Shown in pieces: positions 32,401 through 40,816 of a stretch of DNA of 48,673 bases; position 1 is the stretch's first letter; the number at the start of each line of letters is the position of its first letter. The notes below the pieces were generated by a model. That model was not told where the DNA came from. It saw nothing but the letters and a program-made list of their open reading frames with translations, and made no database searches. Both the position numbers and the translations under genes were made by a program. Source of the DNA: an uncultured Eubacteriales bacterium (lineage in GTDB: Bacteria; Bacillota; Clostridia; Christensenellales; Aristaeellaceae); NCBI GenBank assembly GCA_902765305.1, contig CACWZI010000024.1, forward strand, positions 1-48,673. Reading direction: 5' to 3'.

Positions 32401-33513
32401 CCTGCGGGAGGCGTTGGTGAACTTGTCAAAGGGCCACTTGGGGAACTTCACCACGATGTAGTCCACCGAGGGCTCGAAGCAGGCGCAGGTCTTGCCGGTG
32501 ATCTCGTTTTTGATCTCGTCCAGCCGATATCCCAGGGCGATCTGGGTGGTGACCTTCGCGATGGGGTAGCCGGTGGCCTTGCTGGCCAGGGCCGAGGAGC
32601 GGCTGACCCGGGGGTTGACCTCGATGACGGCGTATTTGAAGCTGTTCGGATCGAGGGCGAACTGGCAGTTGCAGCCGCCCACGATGCCCAGGGCGCCCAC
32701 GATGTTCAGCGACGCGCTGCGCAGCATCTGATATTCCTTGTTGGCCAGGGTCAGCGCCGGGGCCACGACGATGGAATCGCCGGTGTGCACGCCCACGGGG
32801 TCCACGTTCTCCATGCTGCAAACGGCGATGGCGTTGCCGGTGGCGTCCCGCATGGTCTCGAACTCGATCTCCTTCCAGCCGGCGATGTACTTTTCCACCA
32901 AGATCTGGGTGATGGGGGAGGCGTCCAGCCCGGTGCGGGCCGCGGCGCGCATCTCTTCCTTATTATAGGCCACACCGCCGCCGGTGCCGCCCAGGGTGAA
33001 GGCGGGGCGGATGATGACGGGATAGCCGATCTCCTCCGCGATGCGCAGGGCGGTATCCACGTCTTCGGCGATGTCGGAGGGAATCACCGGTTCGCCGATG
33101 GCCTCCATCGTATCCTTGAACAGCTGGCGGTCCTCGGCCTTGTCGATGGCCTCCACGTTGGTGCCGATCAGCTTCACGCCGTGGGCTTCGAGAAAGCCCT
33201 CCTTGTCCAGCTGCATGGCCATGGTCAGGCCGGTCTGGCCGCCCAGCCCCGCCAGCATGCTGTCGGGCTTCTCCTTCTCGATGATGCGCTTGACGGTCTC
33301 CACCGTCAGCGGCTCCAGGTAGATCTCGTCCGCAAGGGCCTTGTCGGTCATGATGGTGGCCGGGTTGCTGTTCACCAGCACCACGTTCACCCCCGCCGCC
33401 TTCAGCACCCGGCAGGCCTGGGCCCCGGCGTAGTCAAACTCCGCCGCCTGCCCGATGACGATGGGACCGGAACCGATCATGAGAACCTTCTTGATATCTT
33501 TGTTTAATGGCAT
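29488..33513 (-). CDS. carB: Carbamoyl-phosphate synthase large chain fused to diaminopimelate epimerase-like domain
   Basis: Bifunctional-looking protein of 1341 residues. Residues 1 to about 1060 form a complete CarB: two ATP-grasp halves (IGSGPIVIGQAAEFDYAG near residue 13; LGSGPIRIGQGIEFDYSS near 550) and an MGS-like regulatory domain (about 935-1055). It makes carbamoyl phosphate with CarA for arginine and pyrimidines. From about residue 1065 a DapF fold begins (LRFVKLQAAGNDYILIDN). The second catalytic Cys is present (ERGSGETMACGTGACA, Cys1284). The first, normally in CGNGxRC, is Gly1135 in MGGNALRC. There is no stop or start between the parts. The gene follows carA and argF on the same strand. 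Confidence 0.96.
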   Translation of the reverse strand: MPLNKDIKKVLMIGSGPIVIGQAAEFDYAGAQACRVLKAAGVNVVLVNSNPATIMTDKALADEIYLEPLTVETVKRIIEKEKPDSMLAGLGGQTGLTMAMQLDKEGFLEAHGVKLIGTNVEAIDKAEDRQLFKDTMEAIGEPVIPSDIAEDVDTALRIAEEIGYPVIIRPAFTLGGTGGGVAYNKEEMRAAARTGLDASPITQILVEKYIAGWKEIEFETMRDATGNAIAVCSMENVDPVGVHTGDSIVVAPALTLANKEYQMLRSASLNIVGALGIVGGCNCQFALDPNSFKYAVIEVNPRVSRSSALASKATGYPIAKVTTQIALGYRLDEIKNEITGKTCACFEPSVDYIVVKFPKWPFDKFTNASRRLGTQMKATGEVMSIAPTFEMGLMKAVRGAEIKLDTLNRPYHGDRPVRERLKDCDDNRIFTIFEAIKAGVSIDEIYDITKIDRWFLYKMKNLADFENRIAGGLSDGDYLLGKRLGYPDAALKRLSGRADLPKVESTYKMVDTCAAEFDAETPYFYETFDQVCDSRNFPRSGKPVIIVLGSGPIRIGQGIEFDYSSVHCVWTLKQLGYDVAIVNNNPETVSTDYDTADRLYFEPLTDEDVMRIIEVEKPVGVVVAFGGQTAIKLTQHLDQAGVKILGTSAEGIDIAEDRERFDALLEQFAIRRPKGMSVRALDEALGAANALGYPVLLRPSYVIGGQNMTIAHNDHDVTVYMNRILSGGIENPVLIDKYMSGIELEVDVISDGTDVLIPGIMQHVERAGVHSGDSIAVYPPFSLDDAMMDTVVKSSEKLALALGTKGLVNIQYLVWQGQLYVIEVNPRASRTIPYISKVTNVPMVDIASRVMTGEGLKDLGYGTGLYKTPPYCAVKVPVFSFEKLNDANSYLGPEMKSTGEVLGLGKNLSEALFKGLISSGIKLPHPGTKVGVFLSVDDHDFPEVVDVARRFSDLGCALYATEGTAAAIATLDLPVTTIPGIRESDHAFELLESGKINYIIYTGALMDSTVEDYIALHRRALGLGIACFTSLDTARALADILLSRYSQQNTELVDINHMRAEHEKLRFVKLQAAGNDYILIDNMDGDIACPESLAVRLCEQHYGVGAEGLTLIEKSDVADARMRQFNRDGTEGGMGGNALRCVGKYLYDRGIVVGQDITVETVGGVKALHLFTRYGKVSSVAVDMGPASFDPKVVPCSLPGDRAVSVKATIGGSDYTVTCVSMGNPHCVVFTDHVDALDLNTLGPRFENDPLFPERVNAEFVRVVNPTTLRMRCFERGSGETMACGTGACAAAAAAVENGYSPKDTDLLVQVPGGKLYVRVTDETVILTGKVMQVFEAKTEY

Positions 33514-33550
33514 AGGTTGCAGCTCCTTTCGGAGGAAAGATCGATTATGT

Positions 33551-33696
33551 TAATGAGGAATGAGGAATGGCGGCGCAAATCCCTGGCGGGATTTGATTCT
33601 ATTTTGAAGAGGCATGAGAATGACGGCTTGAATCGATGAAATCCCGGAGGGATTTCAACCATCATTCCTCATTTCTCATTCCTAATTCCTAATTCT
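33551..33696. mobile_element. Heptamer-flanked palindromic element in the carA-carB gap
   Basis: The right side of the element (33661-33696) is a series of ATTCCTC/ATTCCTA/ATTTCTC heptamers. The left side (33553-33570) is the inverted AATGAGG series, followed by GGAATGGCGG. Internal hairpins are AAATCCCTGGCGGGATTT and AAATCCCGGAGGGATTT. The stop codon TAG of carA is the first base triplet of the array (AATTAGGAATTAGG on its strand). Confidence 0.88.
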
Positions 33697-34750
33697 TTGC
33701 CATCATCTCAACGAATCTGTCGAACAAGACCGACGTGTCCCTCGGCCCCGCGCAGGCTTCGGGGTGGAACTGGACGGAGAAGGCGTTGTATTTGGGATAG
33801 TCCACGCCCTCGCAGGTGCCGTCGTTGGCGTTGACGAAGCGCAGAACGGCCCCTTCGGGAAGGCTCTCTGACACCACCGTGTAGCCGTGGTTCTGGCTGG
33901 TGATGTAGGTGTGGCCGGTCTGCCGGTCGATCACCGGTTGGTTGCCGCCCCGGTGGCCGTATTTCAGCTTCACGGTCTGCCCGCCGGCGGCCAGCGCCAT
34001 CATCTGGTGGCCCAGGCACAGCCCGAACATGGGCGCCTTGCCCAGCAGTTTTTTGATCTCGGCGATGCAGGCGGTGTTCTCCGCCGGGTCACCGGGGCCG
34101 TTGGACAGCATCACGCCGTCGGGATGGCCGGCGAGGATGGCCTCTGCCGGGGTCGCGGGCGGCACCACGGTCACGTCGCAGCCCCTGGCCTGCAGCTCGC
34201 GGATGATGTTGCGCTTGGTGCCGTAGTCGATCAGCGTGACGTTGCGCTTCTTCTCTCCCGTGGCGGGGTAAAAGGCCCTCTCCTTTGCGCAGACCCGGGC
34301 CACGCCGCCGCGGATGGCCAGCGATTTCAGGGCGGTGAGGTCGTCCGGAACGCGGTCCGCGATCATGGCGTTCATCACGCCCTTTTCCCGGATGTGCTGG
34401 GTCACGGCCCGGGTATCGATGCCGCAGACGCCCGGCACGCCCTGCTTTTTCAGGAATTCGTCCAGCGTATACTGGCTGCGGAAGTTGCTGGGCTCTGGGC
34501 ACCATTCCCGTACAACATAGCCCCGGCAGGCGCATTTACCCTCGAAGTCCTCTTCGATGATGCCGTAGTTGCCCACGGCGGGGAAGGTCTGCATGATGAT
34601 CTGTCCCCAGTAGCTGGGGTCGGTCAGCGTCTCGATATAGCCCACCACGCCGGTGTTGAACACCAGCTCGCCGGTGGCCTCGCAAGCCGCGCCGAAGGCC
34701 TCGCCGGTGTAGACGGTGCCGTCGGAGAGGATAAGATATCTTTTAGCCAT
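33689..34750 (-). CDS. carA: Carbamoyl-phosphate synthase small chain
   Basis: Glutaminase subunit of 353 residues that feeds ammonia to CarB. The class I amidotransferase triad is visible: Cys245 in MFGLCLGHQM, and His329 and Glu331 in VQFHPEA. The N-terminal CarA domain begins KRYLILSDGTVYTGEAFG. The start at 34750 matches family length. The gene lies between argF and carB, with heptamer elements in both gaps. Its stop codon overlaps the downstream heptamer array. Confidence 0.97.
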   Translation of the reverse strand: MAKRYLILSDGTVYTGEAFGAACEATGELVFNTGVVGYIETLTDPSYWGQIIMQTFPAVGNYGIIEEDFEGKCACRGYVVREWCPEPSNFRSQYTLDEFLKKQGVPGVCGIDTRAVTQHIREKGVMNAMIADRVPDDLTALKSLAIRGGVARVCAKERAFYPATGEKKRNVTLIDYGTKRNIIRELQARGCDVTVVPPATPAEAILAGHPDGVMLSNGPGDPAENTACIAEIKKLLGKAPMFGLCLGHQMMALAAGGQTVKLKYGHRGGNQPVIDRQTGHTYITSQNHGYTVVSESLPEGAVLRFVNANDGTCEGVDYPKYNAFSVQFHPEACAGPRDTSVLFDRFVEMMAKN

Positions 34751-34766
34751 GTCTATCACCCTTTTT

Positions 34767-34939
34767 AATGAGGAATGAGAAATGAGGAATGAGGAATGGC
34801 GGGGTCGGCTTCGAGTCGCAAATCCTGTATGGATCTGTTTTGACCCGCATTGAGGAAGAGACAACGTCGTTGCAAAATCAGAGAAATCCGTTCAGGATTT
34901 CCTCCTGAATTTCTCATTCCTCATTCCTAATTCCTCATT
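34767..34939. mobile_element. Heptamer-flanked element in the argF-carA gap
   Basis: Left array AATGAGG-type (34767-34797) running into GGAATGGCGG; right array of inverted ATTCCTC-type heptamers (34909-34939). Internal hairpin halves AAATCCTG/CAGGATTT and TCCGTTCAGGA lie between. About 170 bases in total. Confidence 0.86.
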
Positions 34940-34975
34940 GACCGATGATTGTCGCCGGGCGACAATCATCGGTCA
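34939..34975 (-). terminator. Perfect hairpin at the argF stop codon
   Basis: Eighteen-base perfect arms (34939-34956 and 34958-34975) with a single-base loop. The TGA stop of argF is in the arm; the heptamer array follows directly. Confidence 0.65.
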
Positions 34976-35956
34976 CAGCGTTGCCGCCATCACGGCCTTG
35001 ATGGTGTGCATGCGGTTTTCGGCCTCGTCGAACACGATGGAGCGGGGACCCTCGAAGACTTCGTCGGTGATCTCCATGGCGTCCAGGCCGTATTTATCGT
35101 GGATCTGCTTCCCGATGCCGGTGTTCAGGTCGTGGAAGGCGGGCAGGCAGTGCATGAACACGGCGTCGTCGCCGGCGGCGGCCATCAGCTTCGCGTTCAC
35201 CTGGTAGGGGGTGAGGTCGTCGATGCGCTCCTGCCATACCGCGTCCGGCTCGCCCATGGAGACCCACACGTCGGTGTAGATCACCTGAGCGCCCTTCACG
35301 GCTTCCATGGGCTCCTCGTTGAAGCTCAGCGACGCGCCGGTCCACTGGGCGATGGCGCGGCACTTGTCCACCAGCGCGGGATCGGGGAAATACTTGCGGG
35401 GGGCGCAGGCCACGAAATCCAGGCCCATCTTGGCGCAGCCCACCATCAGGGAATTGCCCATGTTGTAACGGGCGTCGCCCATGTACACCAGCTTCATGCC
35501 GGCCAGCTTACCGAACTTTTCCCGGATGGTCAGAAAGTCGGCCAGTATCTGGGTGGGGTGGAATTCGTTGGTCAGGCCGTTCCAGACCGGCACCCCGGCG
35601 TACCTGGCCAGGGTCTCGACGATCTGTTGGCCGTAGCCCCGATATTCGATGCCGTCGTACATCCTGCCCAGCACCCTCGCCGTGTCGGCGATGGATTCCT
35701 TCTTGCCGATCTGGGAGCCGGTGGGGTCCAGATAGGTGACGCCCATGCCCAGGTCGTGGGCAGCCACCTCGAAGCTGCAGCGCGTGCGCGTGCTGGTCTT
35801 TTCGAAGATCAGCGCGATGTTCTTGCCGGCGAAGTCCGCATGGGGAACGCCGGCCTTCTTTTTGGCCTTTAGCGCCGCTGCCAGGTCCAACAGGCCCGCG
35901 ATCTCCTCCGGGCTGAAATCCAGCAGCGTCAGGAAGCTCTTGCCCTTCAGGTTCAT
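34973..35956 (-). CDS. argF: Ornithine carbamoyltransferase
   Basis: Condenses carbamoyl phosphate and ornithine to citrulline in arginine synthesis. 327 residues. The carbamoyl-phosphate site is [13 protein letters not shown] (Ser55-Thr56-Arg57-Thr58-Arg59) and the ornithine/SMG side is present as HCLPAFHD near residue 268. ATG 35956 is chosen because GGGGAGG lies 9 bases upstream. It is the first gene of an argF-carA-carB-dapF order, a logical coupling of carbamoyl-phosphate supply and use. Confidence 0.96.
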   Translation of the reverse strand: MNLKGKSFLTLLDFSPEEIAGLLDLAAALKAKKKAGVPHADFAGKNIALIFEKTSTRTRCSFEVAAHDLGMGVTYLDPTGSQIGKKESIADTARVLGRMYDGIEYRGYGQQIVETLARYAGVPVWNGLTNEFHPTQILADFLTIREKFGKLAGMKLVYMGDARYNMGNSLMVGCAKMGLDFVACAPRKYFPDPALVDKCRAIAQWTGASLSFNEEPMEAVKGAQVIYTDVWVSMGEPDAVWQERIDDLTPYQVNAKLMAAAGDDAVFMHCLPAFHDLNTGIGKQIHDKYGLDAMEITDEVFEGPRSIVFDEAENRMHTIKAVMAATL

Positions 35957-35986
35957 GTATGTGTCCTCCCCGGTTATTGATACCAC

Positions 35987-36015
35987 ATTATAACGCCGCA
36001 GGATGGGGATTACAA
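35987..36015 (-). promoter_or_regulatory. argF promoter
   Basis: On the minus strand TTGTAA (36010-36015), 17-base spacer, TATAAT (35987-35992), giving a short leader of about 24 bases. Confidence 0.85.
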
Positions 36016-36056
36016 CGTCGATAATGTAAAAATATACGCTATATATCGCTGGTGAA

Positions 36057-36070
36057 TGCATAATTATTCA
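36057..36070. promoter_or_regulatory. ARG-box-like operator
   Basis: TGCATAATTATTCA fits the ArgR/AhrC consensus half-site pair TGNATWWWWATNCA. It lies 42 bases upstream of the argF -35, so repression would need looping or a second site. Weaker relatives follow at 36104-36144. Confidence 0.55.
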
Positions 36071-36154
36071 ATGATATGCATGAAGGATGCGCATGCATTC
36101 AGGCGCGTGACATGACATTTGGATGTCGAAAATGCATTATTCGGGCGAAAACCG

Positions 36155-36183
36155 TTGCCTTTGGGCGGCTTTCATGGTATGAT
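36155..36183 (+). promoter_or_regulatory. Promoter of large secreted protein
   Basis: TTGCCT (36155-36160), 17-base spacer, TATGAT (36178-36183). Confidence 0.7.
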
Positions 36184-36232
36184 AAACTCGTGAAAAAAAC
36201 GACCACTTAAATGGTTCAAGGAGGATAGACAC

Positions 36233-38608
36233 ATGAGCATGAATCTGATCGCGATACTGGTCAGCCTGGCCATGATGCTGACCGGCGCGGGCGGGATCGC
36301 CCAGCCGGGAGCGGCGCTGCCGACGGGTGAGATCGCCAGGACGCTGACGCTGAGCAATGTGAACGTGACCTGGAACGGGGAGACGCTTCAACTGGACCCC
36401 CAGGCCCGCGTTGGCGTATCTACCGACGGCAAGAAGGCCCTGTACGACTTTGCCGTTGAGCTGGGGGACAAGACGCTGCTGCCCATGCAGCTGAGCGCCG
36501 GCGAAAAGGGCGTCACGGTGCTGTCCGGCAACAGCGGCGTCGCCGTGACCGTCACCGCTGAGGCGCTGGCCGGGCTGGCCGCGCAGATGGAGCAACAGGT
36601 GAACGCCTCACTCGCGGCATCGGGCAGTGACGACGCCCAACTGATGAAGTTCCTCACCGAGGAGTACATGCCCGCCTATGCCGGCCTGCTGAAGTTGGCC
36701 ATGGATCCGGTTCAGCGCCAGCAGATCAACGCCATGGGACAGACGGTGTACGACCGGGTGGTGGACCGCGGACAGGGCACGCCCGCCAAGCTGGAGGTGG
36801 ACGGCGTGAGCTACGACGTCACCGCCTACAGCTATAGCCTGGACGCCATGCAGATGGCGGCGCTGAGCGACGCGATGTTCGACGAAGTCCCCGAACTGAA
36901 GGATTACTACAGCGCCCTGTTCAAGCTGTACGGCATGCTGCCGGAGGAAGCGGGGCTGAAGGGCCTGGACAGCTTTACCGCCCTGTTTGAGCGCTTCGGC
37001 GTGCAGATGCGGATGGACATCGAGGAGAAGCGCACCGACGACGGCGCGGTGGACCAGATGGACAACGTGCTGACCATGGACCTGAACAGCATGATGAACG
37101 TGCCCCAGGGCCTGGCGACCGTGGAAGCGGAAATGAAGAACGCGGAGCCGGAGGCCCTGTCCGAGGGAGAGGCCCAGATGGCAGGCGCACCGCTGGTGGC
37201 GGAAGCCGCGGGCGAGACTGAAACGGTGGACGCTGCCCCGGCGGTCGCGGATGAGGCTGAAGCGGCGGAAGCTGCCCCGGCGGTCGCGGACGAGGCTGAA
37301 GCGGCGGAAGCTGCCCCGGAGACTGCGGACGAGGTTGAAGCGCCGAACGCTGCCCCGGAGGTTGAAGGCGAGGCCGAAGCGCCGAACGCTGCCCCAGAGG
37401 TCGCGGATGAGGCTGAAGCGGCGGAAGCTGCCCCGGAGGCCGCAGGCGAGGCCGAGGCGCCGGTGCTGGCCCCCATTGTGATGAACCTGCACAGCCTGAA
37501 GCTCCCGGAGTACAATGAATCCACCGGCAGCTGCGTCTACGCGGTGGACGAGCATCATAGCGTCGATTTCTCCATGACGGCCAACGAGAGCGAGGGCGTC
37601 CAGGAGGTGACGGCGAAGGTGATCGTGTCCGAGGATGGCAAGAAGACCCAGGGCGGCAAGCTGTCCGCGTTTATGGCCTATGACGAGATGGGCACGGTCA
37701 GCTACAGCATGAACATGAAGGCCATTCAGCAGGATACCGCCAAGGCGGATGCCACCTTCTACGGCGTGGAGAATCCCGACGGCACCTCAGAGAACAGCGC
37801 GGCCTTTGAGCTGCACTCCAGGAAGCTGAACGCCTCGGTCTCCTTCGATTTGAACGTCACCGCGGATGCCATTGAAGACGCCACCGCCACCGCCCAATCC
37901 GCCTGCGTGATCGAGGACCTGTCCCATGAGGGCATTCAGGCCCTTGGACAGGATTCCGAAGTGATGGGCAAGCTGATGCAGGCGCTGGGCTCCGCGCTCG
38001 TCGACTTCAATACCCTGAAGGCGGATCCGGGGATGAAGAGCCTGAGGTCGCTGATGCGGGGCAAGGGCCTGCCCATCGATGTGGATGAGCTGGACGAACC
38101 GGATGTGGACCTCGACTTCGACATCGGGGAAGCGCCTGAAGGGGGCGATGAAAACTACGGACTCGTGGTCGGCGATGACGGCAATTACGAGCTGGTGGTC
38201 GGGGATGGCGGCGAGACCGCCTTCGATTTCGACGATGAGCCGGTGGAGGATGACGGCGTGCTGGCCTTTGCGCAGCCCAAGCTGAGCTGGCTGCCCAGCG
38301 GCTGGGGCGTGACGGCCGTCGAGACCGATACCGCCTACGACTGGGTGCAGATGACCGTCACCGATGCCGATGGGGCCGAGTGCGCCTACGCCATATTCTT
38401 CCTCGATCCCGAAGCCGGCACCGCCAATTACATCGTGCAGGACAACGGCAAGGTGCTGGACGGCCGGATGATGAATGTGACAGACTTCGGCGAGGGCGGG
38501 CTGTCCGTCACCGTCAGTGAGAACGGCATGTATGGCAACCTGATGTTCAACTCCGAGGCCATCGAGCTGGATACGATCGGCCAGATCGTGGCAGGGATCG
38601 AGTTCTGA
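36233..38608 (+). CDS. Large secreted protein with Ala/Glu 13-residue repeats
   Basis: Exported protein of 791 residues. It begins with a hydrophobic signal segment (NLIAILVSLAMMLTGAGG). The region around residues 335-413 has six tandem repeats of 13 residues of the type AAPAVADEAEAAE, an acidic spacer encoded by 39-base DNA repeats (about 37232-37465). The flanks are beta-rich domains without a recognised family. The late part is very acidic (DELDEPDVDLDFDIGEAPE). Ribosome site AAGGAGG is 7 bases before the start. It may be a cell-surface or extracellular protein; function unknown. Confidence 0.8.
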   Translation: MSMNLIAILVSLAMMLTGAGGIAQPGAALPTGEIARTLTLSNVNVTWNGETLQLDPQARVGVSTDGKKALYDFAVELGDKTLLPMQLSAGEKGVTVLSGNSGVAVTVTAEALAGLAAQMEQQVNASLAASGSDDAQLMKFLTEEYMPAYAGLLKLAMDPVQRQQINAMGQTVYDRVVDRGQGTPAKLEVDGVSYDVTAYSYSLDAMQMAALSDAMFDEVPELKDYYSALFKLYGMLPEEAGLKGLDSFTALFERFGVQMRMDIEEKRTDDGAVDQMDNVLTMDLNSMMNVPQGLATVEAEMKNAEPEALSEGEAQMAGAPLVAEAAGETETVDAAPAVADEAEAAEAAPAVADEAEAAEAAPETADEVEAPNAAPEVEGEAEAPNAAPEVADEAEAAEAAPEAAGEAEAPVLAPIVMNLHSLKLPEYNESTGSCVYAVDEHHSVDFSMTANESEGVQEVTAKVIVSEDGKKTQGGKLSAFMAYDEMGTVSYSMNMKAIQQDTAKADATFYGVENPDGTSENSAAFELHSRKLNASVSFDLNVTADAIEDATATAQSACVIEDLSHEGIQALGQDSEVMGKLMQALGSALVDFNTLKADPGMKSLRSLMRGKGLPIDVDELDEPDVDLDFDIGEAPEGGDENYGLVVGDDGNYELVVGDGGETAFDFDDEPVEDDGVLAFAQPKLSWLPSGWGVTAVETDTAYDWVQMTVTDADGAECAYAIFFLDPEAGTANYIVQDNGKVLDGRMMNVTDFGEGGLSVTVSENGMYGNLMFNSEAIELDTIGQIVAGIEF
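37232..37465 (+). repeat. 39-base coding tandem repeats
   Basis: Six imperfect units built on GCTGCCCCGG-N-GGTCGCGGA...GCTGAAGCGGCG encode the 13-residue AAP-x-x-A-D-E-A-E-A repeats. Copy number is likely to vary between strains. Confidence 0.85.
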
Positions 38609-38621
38609 TCCCGGCAAAGCC

Positions 38622-38661
38622 ATGAACGCCGCCCCGCGCATTTGCGCGGGGCGGCGTTCAT
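38622..38661. terminator. Bidirectional terminator hairpin
   Basis: Perfect 18-base arms (ATGAACGCCGCCCCGCGC and its complement) with loop ATTT, between convergent genes. Confidence 0.75.
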
Positions 38662-38676
38662 ATACCCGATGTTCTT

Positions 38677-39459
38677 CTACAGATCCACCTTGTGGTCCAG
38701 CAGCCAGGCCGAAGCGCCGGCGAACAGGGCGCAGAGGATAAAGTTCATCAGCAGCGACCAGCCGAGGGTGGCCTTGACTTCTTCAAGGGTGGTGCCCAGG
38801 GCGACGCGCTCATACAGCAGCTTTTGCGCCAGCCAGGAGCTGCCCCAGGACAGGGCGACGAACAGCACGATGCTGATCAGGCCCTTCAAAAAGCCCTTCT
38901 TGTTCTGCAGCAGCGTGGCCGACAGGGTGATGGCCAGGTAGGCGGTGCACATCGTCAGCAGCACCTCCAGCAGCACGCTGGCGGCGGAAAAGCCCGCCAT
39001 TTGCAGAATCTGCTGTACGGTGGCGTCGGTCTTCAGGCCGAAGCGCAGCATGGCGTTCAGGCTGTCCAGCGTCTGGGCGTCCAGGTGGGACCGTGCCAGC
39101 AGGTAGCGGGCGTCCAGCCATCCCGCGGTGCCGAACAGCGCCGTGGCGGCCAGGGCGACCAGCGCGATGAACAGAAGCTTCGACAGCACGATGCTGATGG
39201 ACCGCACCGGGGCCATGAATATCAGGTAGCCGCACTTTTCCCGCAACTCCTGGGAATAGCCGGCGATGCCCGCGATGACCAGGTAGGCGAAGGCGGCGAA
39301 GGTCAGCACCATGATCAGCGAAAGGCAGACGATCATCAGCTGGGGCTTTTCCAGCTTCACGCCGGCGATGAAGCCCAACTCCAGCCCGGCCAGGCCCGCC
39401 AGCAGTGCCAGCAGCGTGACGCGCCACTTCCGGAATTCATACTTCATCAGCTTAAGCAT
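38677..39459 (-). CDS. ABC transporter permease (ABC-2 type)
   Basis: Membrane subunit of 260 residues with six or so hydrophobic helices, starting MLKLMKYEFRKWRVTLLALLAGLAG. It pairs with the ATPase whose gene end it overlaps by 8 bases (translational coupling). Such two-gene exporters often carry peptides, lipids or antibiotics out of the cell. No substrate clue is visible. Confidence 0.88.
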   Translation of the reverse strand: MLKLMKYEFRKWRVTLLALLAGLAGLELGFIAGVKLEKPQLMIVCLSLIMVLTFAAFAYLVIAGIAGYSQELREKCGYLIFMAPVRSISIVLSKLLFIALVALAATALFGTAGWLDARYLLARSHLDAQTLDSLNAMLRFGLKTDATVQQILQMAGFSAASVLLEVLLTMCTAYLAITLSATLLQNKKGFLKGLISIVLFVALSWGSSWLAQKLLYERVALGTTLEEVKATLGWSLLMNFILCALFAGASAWLLDHKVDL

Positions 39460-40180
39460 AGGTCTTCGCCTCCCCCTCGGGCTCCGGCTCTGCCGAGGCG
39501 TGCCCGTAGACTTCGATATAGAGGTCCTTCAGCGTGCGGCCGGCGCAGATTTCCTGCTTGTCGCCGGCCATCACCAGCTTGCCCTGCTTCAGGAACACCA
39601 GGCAGTCCACCACGTCCTCCAGCTCGTCCACCAGATGGGTGGAGATCAGCATCGTGCGGCCCGACTGGCGGCCGGCGCGAATGGCCTCGATGGTCTGGGT
39701 GCGGGTGAGGATGTCCACGCCGTTCAGCGGCTCGTCGAACATCATCAGCGCCGCGTCCCGGCTGAGGGCCAGAGAGAGCCGCAGCTTCGCTGCCATGCCC
39801 GAGGACAGCTGGCGAATGCGGTCGGCCTCGTCCAGCTCCATGTCCGTCAGCATCCGGCGAAAGCGGGAGGGATCGAAGTCCTGGAAGAAGTCGGCGTAGT
39901 AATTGCCGATGTCCTTCACGGTCATGTAGTTGTAGAAGTAGTTCTCAGTGGGCATGTAGGCCACCCGGGCCTTGGTGGCCGGGCCGATGTCCTGGCCGTC
40001 CAGGGTGATCTGCCCCGAGGTGGGCCGGGCCAGCCCGGTGATGAGCTTCATCATCGTGGTCTTGCCGCTGCCGTTGGGTCCAAGCAGCAGGCAGGTCTGT
40101 CCCGCTTCGATATTCAGCGATACGTCGTCCAGCGCGGTGCGCCGAAGGTACCGCTTGGTCACGTTTTGAAGTGTGAGCAT
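39452..40180 (-). CDS. ABC transporter ATP-binding protein
   Basis: ATPase of 242 residues. Walker A GPNGSGKTTMMK (residues 34-45), signature LSSGMAAKLRLSLAL, Walker B ALMMFDEP and H-loop STHLVDEL are present. The C-terminal extension is acidic. It powers the permease encoded downstream. It forms a two-gene unit with no visible regulator. Confidence 0.95.
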   Translation of the reverse strand: MLTLQNVTKRYLRRTALDDVSLNIEAGQTCLLLGPNGSGKTTMMKLITGLARPTSGQITLDGQDIGPATKARVAYMPTENYFYNYMTVKDIGNYYADFFQDFDPSRFRRMLTDMELDEADRIRQLSSGMAAKLRLSLALSRDAALMMFDEPLNGVDILTRTQTIEAIRAGRQSGRTMLISTHLVDELEDVVDCLVFLKQGKLVMAGDKQEICAGRTLKDLYIEVYGHASAEPEPEGEAKTYA

Positions 40181-40205
40181 GGCGTTGTCCTTTCCTTGTC
40201 GATTG

Positions 40206-40369
40206 GAGTCATATGTCGCGACAGCAATCTGCCGCCACCGTCTTCGCGGGGGAAGTGGCGACGGATCGTCGCCGCTACGAAGGAAACGTTAGCGTGTAGA
40301 GGCGGCAATCTGCCGCCATAAACAGCGATCTTTGTACCATCACCATGGCGGCCTGGAGGCCGCCGCTAC
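40206..40369. repeat. REP-like hairpin cluster
   Basis: Hairpins GTGGCGACGG...CGTCGCCGCTAC (40255-40278), GTAGAGGCGGCA...TGCCGCC (40295-40319) and ATGGCGGCC...GGCCGCCGCTAC (40345-40369), plus a degenerate copy near 40216. Relatives of the clusters at 17265 and 48532. They fill the non-coding stretch 40181-40426. Confidence 0.82.
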
Positions 40370-40426
40370 AGTTATCAGGATAGCATCACAGGGTTTGTTT
40401 TCCGTTTACGTCGAATTAGAATTGCA

Positions 40427-40816
40427 TTAGAAATGCCGACCCAGGTCGTGGGAGGCGCGCAACCAGGCCAGCAATTCGCCGTCGATGTCGGACGGGGAGC
40501 CGATGATCGCGTGGTGGGTGAAGCGGTTTGGGCGGATGGGCACGCAGATGAGCCGTGGCGACGGGTCCGGCGCGTCCAGCGAGAAGGTGACCGTCAGGAA
40601 CGGGTCGGGCCGCTCGGCCCTGCGCCGCACCGGCGTCAGCGACGCGCAGCAGTACAGCCGGCCGTCATGGAAGCCGATCTGGGTCTTCTTCACCCGAATC
40701 TCCGTCGCCGGGTATTCCGCCAGCAGCCTTTTTGCCAGCGCCTCGTACAGCACAAGCGCATCGGCATGCCCGTCGAAGAAGAACAGGACGTCGGGGGTGA
40801 GGAGACTATCCCACAT
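40427..40816 (-). CDS. DUF5655-like protein
   Basis: Cytoplasmic protein of 129 residues. The segment LTVTFSLDAPDPSPRLICVPIRPNRFTHHAIIGSPSDIDGELLAWLRASHDLG matches the DUF5655 type, whose members have a conserved R-x-N/H-R-F-T-H-H pattern. The start codon overlaps the end of the PBP gene by 11 bases. The role is unknown. Confidence 0.72.
   Translation of the reverse strand: MWDSLLTPDVLFFFDGHADALVLYEALAKRLLAEYPATEIRVKKTQIGFHDGRLYCCASLTPVRRRAERPDPFLTVTFSLDAPDPSPRLICVPIRPNRFTHHAIIGSPSDIDGELLAWLRASHDLGRHF

Noticed and set aside
29422-33507. 1361-codon open frame on the plus strand opposite carB
   Set aside because: It is the antisense shadow of the high-GC carB-dapF gene; its composition (Val/Gly/His/Ala-rich) has no domain features and no ribosome site.
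33553-33696. Heptamer arrays as a CRISPR array
   Set aside because: Unit length is 7 bases with no unique spacers, and there are no cas genes.
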